DNA from: Clostridiales bacterium | GTDB taxonomy: Bacteria > Bacillota > Clostridia > Lachnospirales > Lachnospiraceae | Direction of reading: 5' to 3' | NCBI GenBank assembly: GCA_018365455.1 | Contig: JAGZJZ010000030.1 | Coordinates: 1 to 64,000 of the forward strand | DNA: 64,000 nt | Shown: positions 17,180-25,302 of the stretch, in pieces | How the letters are laid out: every line of letters begins with the position of its first letter | Position numbering within the stretch: the stretch's first letter is position 1 | Notes under the pieces: generated by a model | Seen by the model: the letters and a program-made list of their open reading frames with translations, nothing else | What the model was told of the DNA's origin: nothing | Database searches by the model: none | Made by a program: the position numbers and the translations under genes

Positions 17180-18415
17180 TTACCTTGAAATCCTAGGTTT
17201 CTTTATATAATTTCTTTCTGCCACATTTTCAAGTTTCTTTCCTAATTGCAATTCTTGAATTACATCGACTTTTGCATGAAACCAGTTCATTAAATTTTCC
17301 ACTCTTTTGCTTTCCATATTATCTTTGTCTAAAAGATCCATAATCAACTGATCAGATGGAAGCTTCGACAAATCAACTGCACTGAAATCCCTTATATATT
17401 TTAGAAGTTCTGGTTCACTATTTTTAAAAGATGTCACCGGAACTGAAAACAGACTTGATTTTATTTTTTCTTTTTCCGGCAGAAAACGACGGTTCCACAA
17501 CATACTGTTACCACTGTCAAAAATTGGTGCCATTTCTATATACTTTAAGGTATTTACATCACGAAGAACACCAAAGTTATTAAAATGCCGGTCTGTGTTT
17601 GTTATTATAAAATCAGTCAGTATTTGATATTCCAGATAGCTTCGAACATATTCTTTATCAAGCCCATTTATACCGCATATAGCTATAAAGGATTCATACT
17701 CCGAGAGATCATTTCTTTTCTTAACGCTTGAAACCACATCATATGCCGGAATAAACTCAACATTTTTGTTGGCAAAATTTCTGCATATGCAGCCAAGTGC
17801 CTGTTCTTCGTCTAATTCTATTTGAATCAGATCATATGATGTATAGGGCATTTTATTCTGTTTTTCATGAATCTTTGTTGCTATTACTTCATTGATGCTC
17901 TGTTGGAAAGACAAGCCATAATTTCCTTTTATCAAATATCTGTCTCCGTCATCACCAATTACCCATTTTTTCTTCAACTCTCCTTGCAACGATGCCCCCG
18001 GAACAAATGACGATCCATTATAATCAAATTGGCTGGAAGGGCGAAACTGTATCTCACCTATGGTATCCCGAAAATCATTCTCATATGGATTAATCTGTTC
18101 CCATAATAAACTATAATCGGCAGGACATATCCAGTAGTGGTCTGACAAACTGATCCCAAGATTTTGAAGCAGTAAACTTTGTGTATTAATCGTACCTGAT
18201 TCTTCCAGTACTTTTTTGATATTTCCACGAAGCTGTGGGACCGCCCTGCGTATCCACCAACGCCTTAACTCCTCTGTTGAAAGATTGCCCCCTGGTGGAA
18301 GCAACTCTTCATTTTCTATTTTAACCTTACGGATAGAACCATCCATTAAATCTATATGCAAAGATGCAGCGATATCATTTTCATGTTTAAGTAAAAATAA
18401 ATTATATTCTGGCAT
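17180..18415 (-). CDS. HipA/CtkA-type Ser/Thr kinase
   Basis: A 411-aa protein of the HipA-like kinase superfamily. A nucleotide-binding region lies near residues 140-190 (GASLQGELKKKWVIG, YLIKGN, then INEVIATKIHE). The catalytic loop NTDRHFNNFGVLRD lies near 273-286, and the metal-binding APIFDSGNSML near 294-304. The length suits HipA-family kinases, and the N-terminal part is closer to the stand-alone CtkA-like phage/Firmicute group than to E. coli HipA. No HipB-type HTH antitoxin is adjacent on either side, so a classical toxin-antitoxin role is not supported by context. It is a single-gene unit with its own terminator. The substrate is unknown. Confidence 0.85.
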   Translation of the reverse strand: MPEYNLFLLKHENDIAASLHIDLMDGSIRKVKIENEELLPPGGNLSTEELRRWWIRRAVPQLRGNIKKVLEESGTINTQSLLLQNLGISLSDHYWICPADYSLLWEQINPYENDFRDTIGEIQFRPSSQFDYNGSSFVPGASLQGELKKKWVIGDDGDRYLIKGNYGLSFQQSINEVIATKIHEKQNKMPYTSYDLIQIELDEEQALGCICRNFANKNVEFIPAYDVVSSVKKRNDLSEYESFIAICGINGLDKEYVRSYLEYQILTDFIITNTDRHFNNFGVLRDVNTLKYIEMAPIFDSGNSMLWNRRFLPEKEKIKSSLFSVPVTSFKNSEPELLKYIRDFSAVDLSKLPSDQLIMDLLDKDNMESKRVENLMNWFHAKVDVIQELQLGKKLENVAERNYIKKPRISR

Positions 18416-18740
18416 TTACTTCCCTTTCTACAACCCCAATTTCCTGTAAAACACATTTTCTCCGATACTCTTTTATTGTACTATGTTTTACTTTTTGTGT
18501 ATAGATATTAATTTCTAACACTTTTAAACATATAGAGAATTACAATAATTAATCATTTATGTAAGGTATTCCATTCCGTTAGCTGAATTCTACCTGTGTC
18601 ATAAAAGAATTGACTACCGTTACATATAGCACCAGGGCAATACATAAAAACGAGATAACCAGAAAGCAGTAGAACATCTGCTGAACAATGTAACAGCTCT
18701 AATTGGGCAAAAGTTATATTCGAATATACCGTCCTTGTAA
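18416..18740. other. Intergenic region with possible 32-codon relic
   Basis: On the minus strand 18579-18677 encodes a hydrophobic peptide beginning MFYCFLVISFLCIALVL and ending TQVEFS, with no ribosome site. It resembles the last transmembrane helix of a permease and is more likely a remnant than a gene. Otherwise I see nothing definite here. Confidence 0.3.
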
Positions 18741-19862
18741 CTACTTTGCTAACTTTTGCGCAATTTCCTGTAACAATACACGGTCAAATTCTGCCTTTTT
18801 ACTAAGAAAGGGCATGTGATCTGCATCTGGTATATAAAAAATCTGCTTGTCTGGTGCCGCTATTTTTTCAAAAAATTCCTTCGTGGGAAGATATGGACTG
18901 ACATAGTCATTTTCTCCCATTATGTAATATACCGGAACCTGATAATCAACTCCGTAATTGTTTATGTCAGCTTCCTCCATTAAATATCGAACTACATCAC
19001 CCTGAGCATTTACTACTTTAGACTGATTGAAGTAGGCTGAATTTATTAATTCGTTAAATGAATAATATGGAGCTGCCAATATACGGATTATATTGCCAAA
19101 TTTCATATTCACAGAAAGACCGTATTTGCTTTGGAGTGTTCTTACTGTCCTCATTTCCGTATAGTCTGAACTGTATGCCGATGGAGGATATGGCGCAACA
19201 GCTTCCAGTGCCTTGATATCTTTTTGATTCCCCCTCGCTTTTACCAATTCAAGCGTCTTTTCATAGCCCACGCGCTCATTGTTAAACATATTAACGACCT
19301 GGGCAATCCCAACATATGCGCTGTAATCCTCAGGAAAGGTCTGTACAGCCATGGTTCCCAACACCGTTCCCCAGCTATGCCCCATAAGGATGATTTTTTC
19401 CTTGCTAAGCCGTTTCTTAACATATGCCGTCACTTCATGAACATCTTCCAGTACACGTTCCGCACTCATTGTCTGTAGAACAACTTCAGGATCGTTTGCC
19501 AAGTAGGTTTTGCCTACGTTGCGCTGATCCCAGTGCACCACCGTAAAATCATTTTCCCACTCATACTGGAACATTTGGAAAAGAGGCATCATTGAGTTAC
19601 CGGGGCCCCCATGCACCCACAATATGACGGGGTTGTCAGCGTTTTGTCCCCGGATATATAACGCTTGTTGTATGCCGCCGATCTCCACCATTTCCATGCG
19701 GTCGATTCCGGGAGCATCGATTTTATGGCTTGTCCGTATGACCCAGGGGGCTATCAGCCGCAAAACGGCAAATGCCAGAATAAAAGCAACAACTAGTGAG
19801 CAAAGTGCGAATAATAGCATATTAAGTACCTTCTTTCGTGTGTTTAATTTTAATTTTTTCAC
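18741..19862 (-). CDS. Membrane-anchored alpha/beta hydrolase
   Basis: A 373-aa alpha/beta hydrolase of the proline-iminopeptidase-like type. Residues about 11-38 form one hydrophobic anchor helix, so the catalytic domain should face outward. HGGPG (about 84-88) is the oxyanion motif, GHSWG (about 160-164) holds the nucleophilic Ser, and the Asp in GENDY (about 316) and His in DADHM (about 347) complete the triad. HWDQRNVGKT is typical of the family. Its start overlaps the stop of the upstream TetR gene by 4 bp, so the repressor and enzyme form one autoregulated operon. The substrate cannot be told; an aminopeptidase or ester/lactone hydrolase role is equally possible. Confidence 0.9.
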   Translation of the reverse strand: MKKLKLNTRKKVLNMLLFALCSLVVAFILAFAVLRLIAPWVIRTSHKIDAPGIDRMEMVEIGGIQQALYIRGQNADNPVILWVHGGPGNSMMPLFQMFQYEWENDFTVVHWDQRNVGKTYLANDPEVVLQTMSAERVLEDVHEVTAYVKKRLSKEKIILMGHSWGTVLGTMAVQTFPEDYSAYVGIAQVVNMFNNERVGYEKTLELVKARGNQKDIKALEAVAPYPPSAYSSDYTEMRTVRTLQSKYGLSVNMKFGNIIRILAAPYYSFNELINSAYFNQSKVVNAQGDVVRYLMEEADINNYGVDYQVPVYYIMGENDYVSPYLPTKEFFEKIAAPDKQIFYIPDADHMPFLSKKAEFDRVLLQEIAQKLAK

Positions 19863-20515
19863 TCTACATGTCTCATTGGTTTCTTATCATAAAAAATATT
19901 AATTGATTCTATAATCTCATCTTCTAGGATATCAACGCCTACTTGTCTCATAAGATACTGTAAAAATTGAAATCGTTTACGAAGTGTTGGAGAGTCTGCC
20001 TGAAATACATCCTTATCACACCAAAAGTTGAGGAGCAGTGAAAGTACCTCTGCACATTCATCTGGAAATGCCGTAGTGATGCTTCCATCTTCTATGCCTT
20101 CTCGTATAACATCTGCTATTATTGGCGAAAGTTTTTTTAAATTGCCTTGTGTAAATGCCAGTATAATATGCGGACTTTCTATCGCGCTTGCAATCATGTT
20201 ATTGGACTCTTTTATCTTCTCATCCGTCAAATTCCGCCTAACTAAACTTCTAAGCTTTTCTTTTGCAGTAAGTCCATGCATTTCATCAAGCAATTTATTT
20301 ACGGTATCAATTATCTGTTCAAACTGTGTTTCCATGACCGCTTTAAAAATATCTTCTTTAGTATTAAAGTGATGAGTAATTGCACCCTTAGACATTCCTA
20401 AAGATTCTACGATATCCTGCATACTTGTTTTGTCATATCCTTTTTCTGCAAACAACTTTGCGGAAATGGCGATGATGTTTTCAATAGTTTGCTTTGGATT
20501 GTTCTTTCTAGCCAT
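19859..20515 (-). CDS. TetR-family repressor
   Basis: A 218-aa regulator. The ATG at 20515 has an AAGGGGG box and starts MARKNNPKQTIENIIA; an upstream in-frame start would place the promoter operator inside the gene and was rejected. Residues about 9-55 are a TetR HTH (KLFAEKGYDKTSMQDIVES, then GMSKGAITHHFNTKEDIF). The C-terminal ligand domain is all-helical. It is translationally coupled to the hydrolase gene. A near-perfect palindrome covers its own start of transcription, so it very probably represses itself and the hydrolase until an unknown ligand binds. Confidence 0.92.
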   Translation of the reverse strand: MARKNNPKQTIENIIAISAKLFAEKGYDKTSMQDIVESLGMSKGAITHHFNTKEDIFKAVMETQFEQIIDTVNKLLDEMHGLTAKEKLRSLVRRNLTDEKIKESNNMIASAIESPHIILAFTQGNLKKLSPIIADVIREGIEDGSITTAFPDECAEVLSLLLNFWCDKDVFQADSPTLRKRFQFLQYLMRQVGVDILEDEIIESINIFYDKKPMRHVE

Positions 20516-20531
20516 AATATAAACCCCCTTA

Positions 20532-20581
20532 AAAAACCGACTGTTGGTTTTTATTATATAGATTATACGTGAACCTGTCAA
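20532..20581 (-). promoter_or_regulatory. SigA promoter with TetR operator
   Basis: A perfect TTGACA (20576-20581) and perfect TATAAT (20553-20558) are 17 bp apart on the minus strand. Directly after the -10 box, 20532-20552 is a 21-bp palindrome (AAAAACCGAC T GTTGGTTTTT, one mismatch), the usual TetR-operator form. Confidence 0.88.
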
Positions 20582-20697
20582 GCAGCATTAATGTCAAAGT
20601 AATAAAGACGTCTCGTCCACACGCCCTTAGTAAACTAGAGTTTTGCGCTACTGCCATAAAAACCCCCTTTTATTTTTCAATGCTAAGAATTTTATCA

Positions 20698-20970
20698 TCA
20701 TATTCTTCCATCGGTATCTTGATTTCTATAAGTTTTGAATATAGAATCTGGAATACTATTTGCGCTGCGCTCCATTTCTTTGATTAAATAAGCATATTCA
20801 AGAAATAGTTTGTCGCGAAGTGCATAAAAAGTTAATACTTCTAACTGCGAAATTATAGTAGCTAACATATCTAATGTCATTATTTTATTTTTTAAAGCTA
20901 ATTCTTCTTGATCAGATGCATAAAGGCTTAAATACAATGCTAATTCTTTTTGTTCATCATTTAATCCCAT
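20698..20970 (-). CDS. Small protein of unknown function, 90 aa
   Basis: AAAGGAG sits 7 nt before the ATG, which supports a real gene. The product is acidic and helical (LNDEQKELALYLSLYASDQE, DMLATIISQLEVLTFYALRD) with no membrane segment or signal peptide. I do not recognise it. Its ribosome site lies just after the stop of a remnant that resembles the 3' end of the neighbouring secreted-protein gene, so this may once have been the second gene behind a lost paralogue. Confidence 0.6.
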   Translation of the reverse strand: MGLNDEQKELALYLSLYASDQEELALKNKIMTLDMLATIISQLEVLTFYALRDKLFLEYAYLIKEMERSANSIPDSIFKTYRNQDTDGRI

Positions 20971-20981
20971 GTTACACTCCT

Positions 20982-21035
20982 TTAATCATACTGTGTCTGG
21001 CTGTTATCGGTTGCTGTTCCTACATAGGAAAGCCG
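20982..21035 (-). pseudogene. Remnant 3' end of secreted-protein paralogue
   Basis: The last 17 codons before a stop read RLSYVGTATDNSQTQYD. The intact secreted protein next door ends FNFVGTATTL, and the two share 15 identical bases (GTTGCTGTTCCTACA on the plus strand). This is most simply the 3' stub of a deleted or recombined paralogue. Confidence 0.5.
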
Positions 21036-21081
21036 CCCATTACTGAGAAAGTATCTATTTCTCAAAACATTCCTGGGCGGC
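21032..21081 (-). terminator. Hairpin after secreted-protein gene
   Basis: An 8-bp GC-rich outer stem (GCCGCCCA / TGGGCGGC) with an inner GAGAAA/TTTCTC pairing. Only a short T stretch follows on the minus strand, so it may be a terminator or a stabilising hairpin. Confidence 0.55.
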
Positions 21082-21127
21082 CTAAAGTATTTATTTACTG
21101 TTAAGTATTTTGATAATAACTTAACTT

Positions 21128-21688
21128 TTATAAAGTAGTTGCTGTTCCTACAAAGTTAAATGTCAGTGTGTCTTTGTACCGGCCTCTGAGATTTCCGCTG
21201 TGAGTCAAGGTTGCTGACACGTTTAATTTTTTGCTCAGTGATGTACCCGCAGCGGTATCCATACCGAATGTCCTTTGGAAATCCTGCTCTGTGGCATTAT
21301 CACTAAATGTTTTGCCATCAATTGTCATACTGTATCTTGCCGGTGTACTGCCTGTTGGACCAGTTAATGCATATCCACCTGCAGATTTGACTTTACCTGT
21401 AACTTCTACTTTACTAAATGTAGCATCCAAATCCGTTCCGTTTATTCCAATCAATTCCACTTCTGACGTTATCGTTGTCTGTGAGTCTGTAAAGTTGAGA
21501 GATGTGGGTATTGTTACTCCCCATTTACCATTCCCATCTACATCAATAATGGTACTGTTGTCATATGTAACCGGTGTTACCCCTTCTGATGCCGCCATAA
21601 CTGTCAGAGCCGTGCCTCCCAGTGCCCCCATTAACATCATTGCGCATGTACCTACTGCCAATCCTTTTGCTTTCTTGATTTTAAACAT
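21128..21688 (-). CDS. Small secreted beta-rich protein, 186 aa
   Basis: AAAGGAGG lies about 9 nt before the chosen ATG; longer starts lack a ribosome site. Residues 1-33 form a signal peptide (MFKIKKAKGLAVGTCAMMLM, cut after VMAA). The mature part is beta-strand and Thr/Ser/Gly rich (WGVTIPTSLNFTDS, YALTGPTGSTPARYSMT), with no cysteine and no sortase signal, as in small cell-surface WxL- or pilin-like proteins. I cannot name a family. Upstream on the same strand is a candidate 33-aa membrane peptide, then a promoter with paired repeats. The divergent genes encode an AgrC-type kinase and a LytTR regulator, which may control it. Confidence 0.75.
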   Translation of the reverse strand: MFKIKKAKGLAVGTCAMMLMGALGGTALTVMAASEGVTPVTYDNSTIIDVDGNGKWGVTIPTSLNFTDSQTTITSEVELIGINGTDLDATFSKVEVTGKVKSAGGYALTGPTGSTPARYSMTIDGKTFSDNATEQDFQRTFGMDTAAGTSLSKKLNVSATLTHSGNLRGRYKDTLTFNFVGTATTL

Positions 21689-21737
21689 TAAAATCTTCCT
21701 CCTTTTGTTTTTTAGTATTCTGTTGTTCAATCTATAT

Positions 21738-21839
21738 CTACAGGATGGTTCTTAACAAGTCTATTCCAATGACCGCACTGCACACAGTAACGAGTGTAAG
21801 TGCCACACCCCATCTTAATTTGCTTTTCTCCAACTTCAC
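21738..21839 (-). CDS. Candidate 33-aa membrane peptide
   Basis: A GTG start directly follows a GGAGGGGAGGA stretch. The peptide begins MKLEKSKLRWGVALTLV, forms one transmembrane helix (about residues 10-29) and ends LLRTIL. It lies 49 bp before the secreted-protein gene and probably shares its transcript. It has no Cys-based thiolactone motif like AgrD. It could be a regulatory leader, a membrane micro-protein or a non-functional frame. Confidence 0.4.
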   Translation of the reverse strand: MKLEKSKLRWGVALTLVTVCSAVIGIDLLRTIL

Positions 21840-21886
21840 TCCTCCCCTCCTATAGCTCAGCAAATGCTCTCCTTAACACGAAAAAT

Positions 21887-21951
21887 AATATAACAAAGAA
21901 ATCATATGCCGTGTACGTTTCCGAACAAACAGCAGATTTTCTGCACAAACA
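21887..21951 (-). promoter_or_regulatory. Activator-type promoter, paired TGTTTGT repeats
   Basis: A minus-strand TATATT (21887-21892) has no good -35 box. Upstream, TGTTTGT occurs at 21945-21951 and again at 21925-21931, 20 bp apart and on the same face. This fits binding by a LytTR activator such as the one encoded divergently. Confidence 0.5.
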
Positions 21952-22016
21952 ACATCTTTCTTTTTTTAATCTTTGAATCATCTCACTTCCAGCTTTTTAA
22001 GTTTGTATTCAGTCTG

Positions 22017-22048
22017 AATCCTGACAGGAATATCAATCCGTCAGGATT
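22017..22048 (+). terminator. Hairpin in leader of two-component genes
   Basis: A 9-bp perfect stem (AATCCTGAC / GTCAGGATT) with a 14-nt loop is followed by a short T run, 135 nt before the response-regulator start. It may end an upstream transcript or act as an attenuator. Confidence 0.4.
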
Positions 22049-22182
22049 TTTAACCGGATCTGGAGATGGCTTATATATTATATTTTTGCCATTAAAAAAA
22101 ATTTGTAGAAATTTGAAACACCATCTGATATACTCTGATATACATAAGCGAGATTTATGTTAATTTGAGAGGAGGATTTCTT

Positions 22183-22910
22183 ATGCTTCAAATATGTCTT
22201 TGTGACGATGATAAAACCATAGCTAACCGTTTCATGCCTATGATCCGCGACATCCTAAAAAACCATCCTGCCCAGATTACGTATCTGAAGAGCGGCGAAA
22301 GTTTTTTATTTCATTTTAGGGAAAATCCAAACTTTATGGACATTATTCTGATGGACATTGAGATGGGGAAACCAACGGTATTGAGGTGATGAAGGAAATG
22401 CGCCGTCTGGGCTGCAAAAGTGAACTAATCTATCTCACCGCCATGAGAGACTATGTGTTCGACAGTTTTGACACACTTCCCCTGCACTATATACTGAAAA
22501 TGGATCTGGACATCAACAAGTTCCAGTCTGTCCTGATCGACGCTGCAGTCAGAGCCATGCAAAAAAAAGACAGCATGATTGCCGTTGGCAACAACAGGAA
22601 TTCCACCAAAGTGGATAAAAAACATCTCATGTATCTTGAATCATCCAAGCACCAGGTTCTGTTCCACGTGACCGGCAGTATCCCACTTGCATATTCTACC
22701 ACCCTCTCTAAAGCCATCGAACTGGTCGGTACAGACAACTTTACTCAAATCCATAAATCCTACGTAGTAAATTTGAATCACATATGTAAGATCAAGAGTA
22801 CTTCCGTGATTCTAATTGACGGTACTGAATTGCCTCTGGGCAGAAAGTTTGTGTCCAGTGTAAGGAAGATCTTCTCAGATTTCCTTACAAGAAATACCCT
22901 AGAGGTGTAG
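22183..22910 (+). pseudogene. LytTR response regulator with broken frame (AgrA-like)
   Basis: GAGGAGG lies 7 nt before the ATG. The first part is a receiver domain: CDDD at residues 7-10 and the phospho-acceptor Asp in ILMDIEM near 58. In the run GGGGAAA near 22367 the frame shifts: zero frame goes to a stop after MGKPTVLR, while the -1 frame reads GETNGIEV and continues through the rest of the receiver and a full LytTR domain (KKHLMYLESSKHQVLFH, FTQIHKSYVVNLNHI, LPLGRKFVSSVRK). Restoring one base gives a 242-aa protein of normal length. So a single base is missing, or the assembly has a base error. It is followed 3 bp later by its kinase gene. If the break is real, the kinase has no working partner here. 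Two copies of TCTGATATAC lie directly upstream near 22122-22146. Confidence 0.8.
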
Positions 22911-22913
22911 CCC

Positions 22914-24263
22914 ATGGACTTCTTACTGTTGGAAATATTCTTTGCAATAACTAGCAGTGTTGTCTACTGCTATGCAATGCTGAACTATGCTGGTTCAATA
23001 ATGGGGTTTCGTTTAGAACGGCTGAGATGGATCGCTTCTCTTACCGTATGTGGTGCCAGCGCCCTCTACACATGCCTTACGTTGTTTTATGTTCCCATTC
23101 CGCTGATTTATATTATGGCTTTTTTTATTATCCTGATCCTGTTTCGCATATTTCTGAACGGCTCATGCCTGCAATGCGTGTTTGCTGCTGGAAATTTTAT
23201 CTTTCATATCGTGTCTTTCCGGGGAGTCACGCTGGCCATTCTCTCGCTGACTACTGGTGTAAAACTTTCTGTCATCGCCGAGAATAAAACCTTGAGCAGC
23301 CTGTCACTGGGTTTAACTTTTACACTGGCTTTTATTTACCTGATATTTTTCTTTAGCCGTCTCTATCCACAAATGAAGATTATCGCTGTCGCACAAAAAC
23401 CTAAGTACCTAAAAATCATGTCCTACAGTCAGGGTATTTTAAATATACTGCTTATTTTGGGAAGTACCGTGTACTATTTTGAGGACATCGATATATGGTT
23501 CTCCATTTACCATCTGTTAGCCTATATCCTGATTTTTATTTTATTTTACATCCTGTTTGATTTCTGTGTGAAAAGCAGCCGCCTTCAGGAGTTCCAATCA
23601 GCTTACAACCTATATGAGCAGCAATTGGAAAAGCAGGTAGATGCCTATACCACCCAGGAACAGTATATACAACGCATGCGGAAATTCAGACACGATTGGT
23701 TAAACTTAAAAAACACACTTGCCCCTATGCTGGAAACAGGGAGCAGAGAGGAACTTTTAAGCTTTCTCGGGCAGATTGACTCTGCACTGTACTGCCTGTC
23801 TGGCACATATAAGGAATTTTCCAACAATCCGTTAGTGCAGGCCATCTTAATTCACACCCAAGCACTCTGCCAAAAACACGGAATTCTCTTGGAAGCAACA
23901 GCTGTATTCCCACTTGAACTGCCGCTTGGCAATCTGGATCTCTGCCGCATATTCACTAACATTACCAACAATGCTGTGGAAGCAAACAGACTGCTGGAGG
24001 ATTGTTTTCATAAATACATCCATATCACCACAGCTGTAAATTTGAACTGGTGCACGATTATTTGTGAAAACAGTTTTAGCGGAGCTATTCAAAAGAGTGG
24101 TGACACCTACTCCTCCACGAAGGAAGATACCAGTGCCCACGGCTTTGGCATAAAAAATGTGAAAGATATCATTGAAGCCTGCGGAGGCTTTGTGCAGATT
24201 GAACCGGATGTCTCCAATATGGTATTTAAGATTCTCATCCATATTCCTGTCATATCGTCATGA
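22914..24263 (+). CDS. AgrC-type GHKL sensor histidine kinase
   Basis: A 449-aa membrane kinase. Residues about 1-225 contain six or so hydrophobic helices, forming a polytopic sensor. A coiled region follows (LYEQQLEKQVDAYTTQEQY), then the phosphorylated His in FRHDWLNLKN (about 258-267). The ATP-binding domain carries the N-box NITNNAVEA (about 348-356) and the G-box AHGFGIKNVKDI (about 406-417). This HATPase type and the DW-x-N H-box belong to the AgrC/ComD/BlpH class, which senses peptides and pairs with LytTR regulators. It overlaps the regulator's ribosome context closely (3-bp gap), and AGAGGT lies before its ATG. No AgrB or AgrD is nearby; the 33-aa peptide on the other strand is the only small peptide candidate. 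Confidence 0.9.
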   Translation: MDFLLLEIFFAITSSVVYCYAMLNYAGSIMGFRLERLRWIASLTVCGASALYTCLTLFYVPIPLIYIMAFFIILILFRIFLNGSCLQCVFAAGNFIFHIVSFRGVTLAILSLTTGVKLSVIAENKTLSSLSLGLTFTLAFIYLIFFFSRLYPQMKIIAVAQKPKYLKIMSYSQGILNILLILGSTVYYFEDIDIWFSIYHLLAYILIFILFYILFDFCVKSSRLQEFQSAYNLYEQQLEKQVDAYTTQEQYIQRMRKFRHDWLNLKNTLAPMLETGSREELLSFLGQIDSALYCLSGTYKEFSNNPLVQAILIHTQALCQKHGILLEATAVFPLELPLGNLDLCRIFTNITNNAVEANRLLEDCFHKYIHITTAVNLNWCTIICENSFSGAIQKSGDTYSSTKEDTSAHGFGIKNVKDIIEACGGFVQIEPDVSNMVFKILIHIPVISS

Positions 24264-24379
24264 ATAGTAATTAGGCTAACAGGTATTTATATGGCCATTA
24301 GTCATGAGTGCTTGGGAATAGTTGGGCCTGTAAATCATACGGTGGCTGACTTCAGCTGCTTATAGACAATCAATACTGC

Positions 24380-24538
24380 CTATACAGCGGTTTTCTCTAC
24401 TTCTCGCACAAACCCAATACTCATCATGGCCCGGTCAACAACTTGTGTAAGTATTTTTCTACCCTCTTCTATTGGCAATGTATCCAGATCTACCCATTCT
24501 CCATTTACTTTTATTTGGCTGACTACTTCCAATGCCAT
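24380..24538 (-). CDS. Small mobile-element-type protein, 52 aa
   Basis: GGAGG lies about 9 nt before the ATG. The protein reads MALEVVSQIKVNGEWVDLDT and ends EVEKTAV. Proteins of this length and pattern accompany recombinase/HTH modules of Clostridia integrative elements; that link rests on my memory of the family. Function is unknown. It marks the left part of the decayed element containing the serine recombinase. Confidence 0.6.
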   Translation of the reverse strand: MALEVVSQIKVNGEWVDLDTLPIEEGRKILTQVVDRAMMSIGFVREVEKTAV

Positions 24539-24773
24539 AAGTACACACCTCCATGTATAAAACATCTATTGATTTAATTCTATGCACTACTGGTTGTACT
24601 TGTTGTTTAAAAATTTTAATTCTGATAAGAGAAATATTGTCGAATAACTCTTATTTTTTCTCTGAAAAAAGGTTAGTGGAGTAGTCTTGATCTTTAGCAA
24701 GATCCTAATGATACACTTATACTACTTTGCCAAGCAGTTTTGTTAAATGCGCTCACGCATATATTGTAATTCG

Positions 24774-24845
24774 TACTAATAATTAGTATGCATCAATAGT
24801 TTTATTCTTATAACTATTGACTTTTCTACTAATCATTATTAATAT
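24774..24845 (+). promoter_or_regulatory. Element promoter with TACTAAT operators
   Basis: A perfect 15-bp palindrome TACTAATAATTAGTA lies at 24774-24788. A related copy, TACTAATCATTATTA (24827-24841), sits in a promoter made of TTGACT (24817-24822) and TAATAT (24840-24845) with a 17-bp spacer. Two similar sites suggest binding by the element's HTH regulator. A further GACTAATAAT lies just before the recombinase gene. Confidence 0.6.
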
Positions 24846-24851
24846 GTAATC

Positions 24852-25061
24852 ATGGTAAAAAAAAGAGTGGTGAAACGTTTGTCAACTTATACTGAAAATC
24901 TTAACGATAGAATTAAAGAAGTCAGAAAGGCTTTGAATATATCACAAAAAGAAGTTGCAAAAGAAATGGGTGTATCCCAAGGAACAATCAGTTGGAGTGA
25001 ACAACCAGGTAATAGTGTTCCGAAAGTACTTAGATCCCCAGATAAGAAAAGCTATCATTGA
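24852..25061 (+). pseudogene. Truncated XRE-type HTH regulator
   Basis: The first 50 codons encode a normal phage-type HTH (LNDRIKEVRKALNISQKEVA, MGVSQGTISWSEQPGN). Immediately after SVP the sequence no longer resembles the family and stops after 69 aa, whereas intact relatives continue into a longer HTH domain of about 100 aa or more. A different frame is open to about 25146 (IRKAIIEHFRNILFSSNPAT), which suggests a deletion junction. Probably non-functional, though a bare HTH might still bind DNA. Confidence 0.6.
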
Positions 25062-25302
25062 ACACTTCAGAAATATTCTTTTCTCCTCCAATCCTGCTAC
25101 AAAAAGTCTTTATGATGAATATCCGGAAACACCAGAAAATCTGTAGATAAAATATCCTCCTTTAAATACATCTTTTCTTTTTAATTTATGTATTTTTTAT
25201 TCTAAACCAACACCTTTCTCCCGTAAGATTGGGCGCTTATCTATTATAATTTTAGTTAGTAAGTTTTTGTACTTTTTTGACTAATAATATGAGGTGATTT
25301 CA

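Noticed and set aside
17180..18415. HipBA toxin-antitoxin pair
   Set aside because: No HTH antitoxin gene on either side.
21231..21755. 174-aa plus-strand frame opposite the secreted protein
   Set aside because: It is the shadow of a gene with a signal peptide and a strong ribosome site on the other strand.
22365..22375. Programmed -1 frameshift site in the response regulator
   Set aside because: The run is GGG AAA in zero frame; slipping would put a lysine tRNA on GAA, and no stimulating structure follows. A mutation or base error is simpler.
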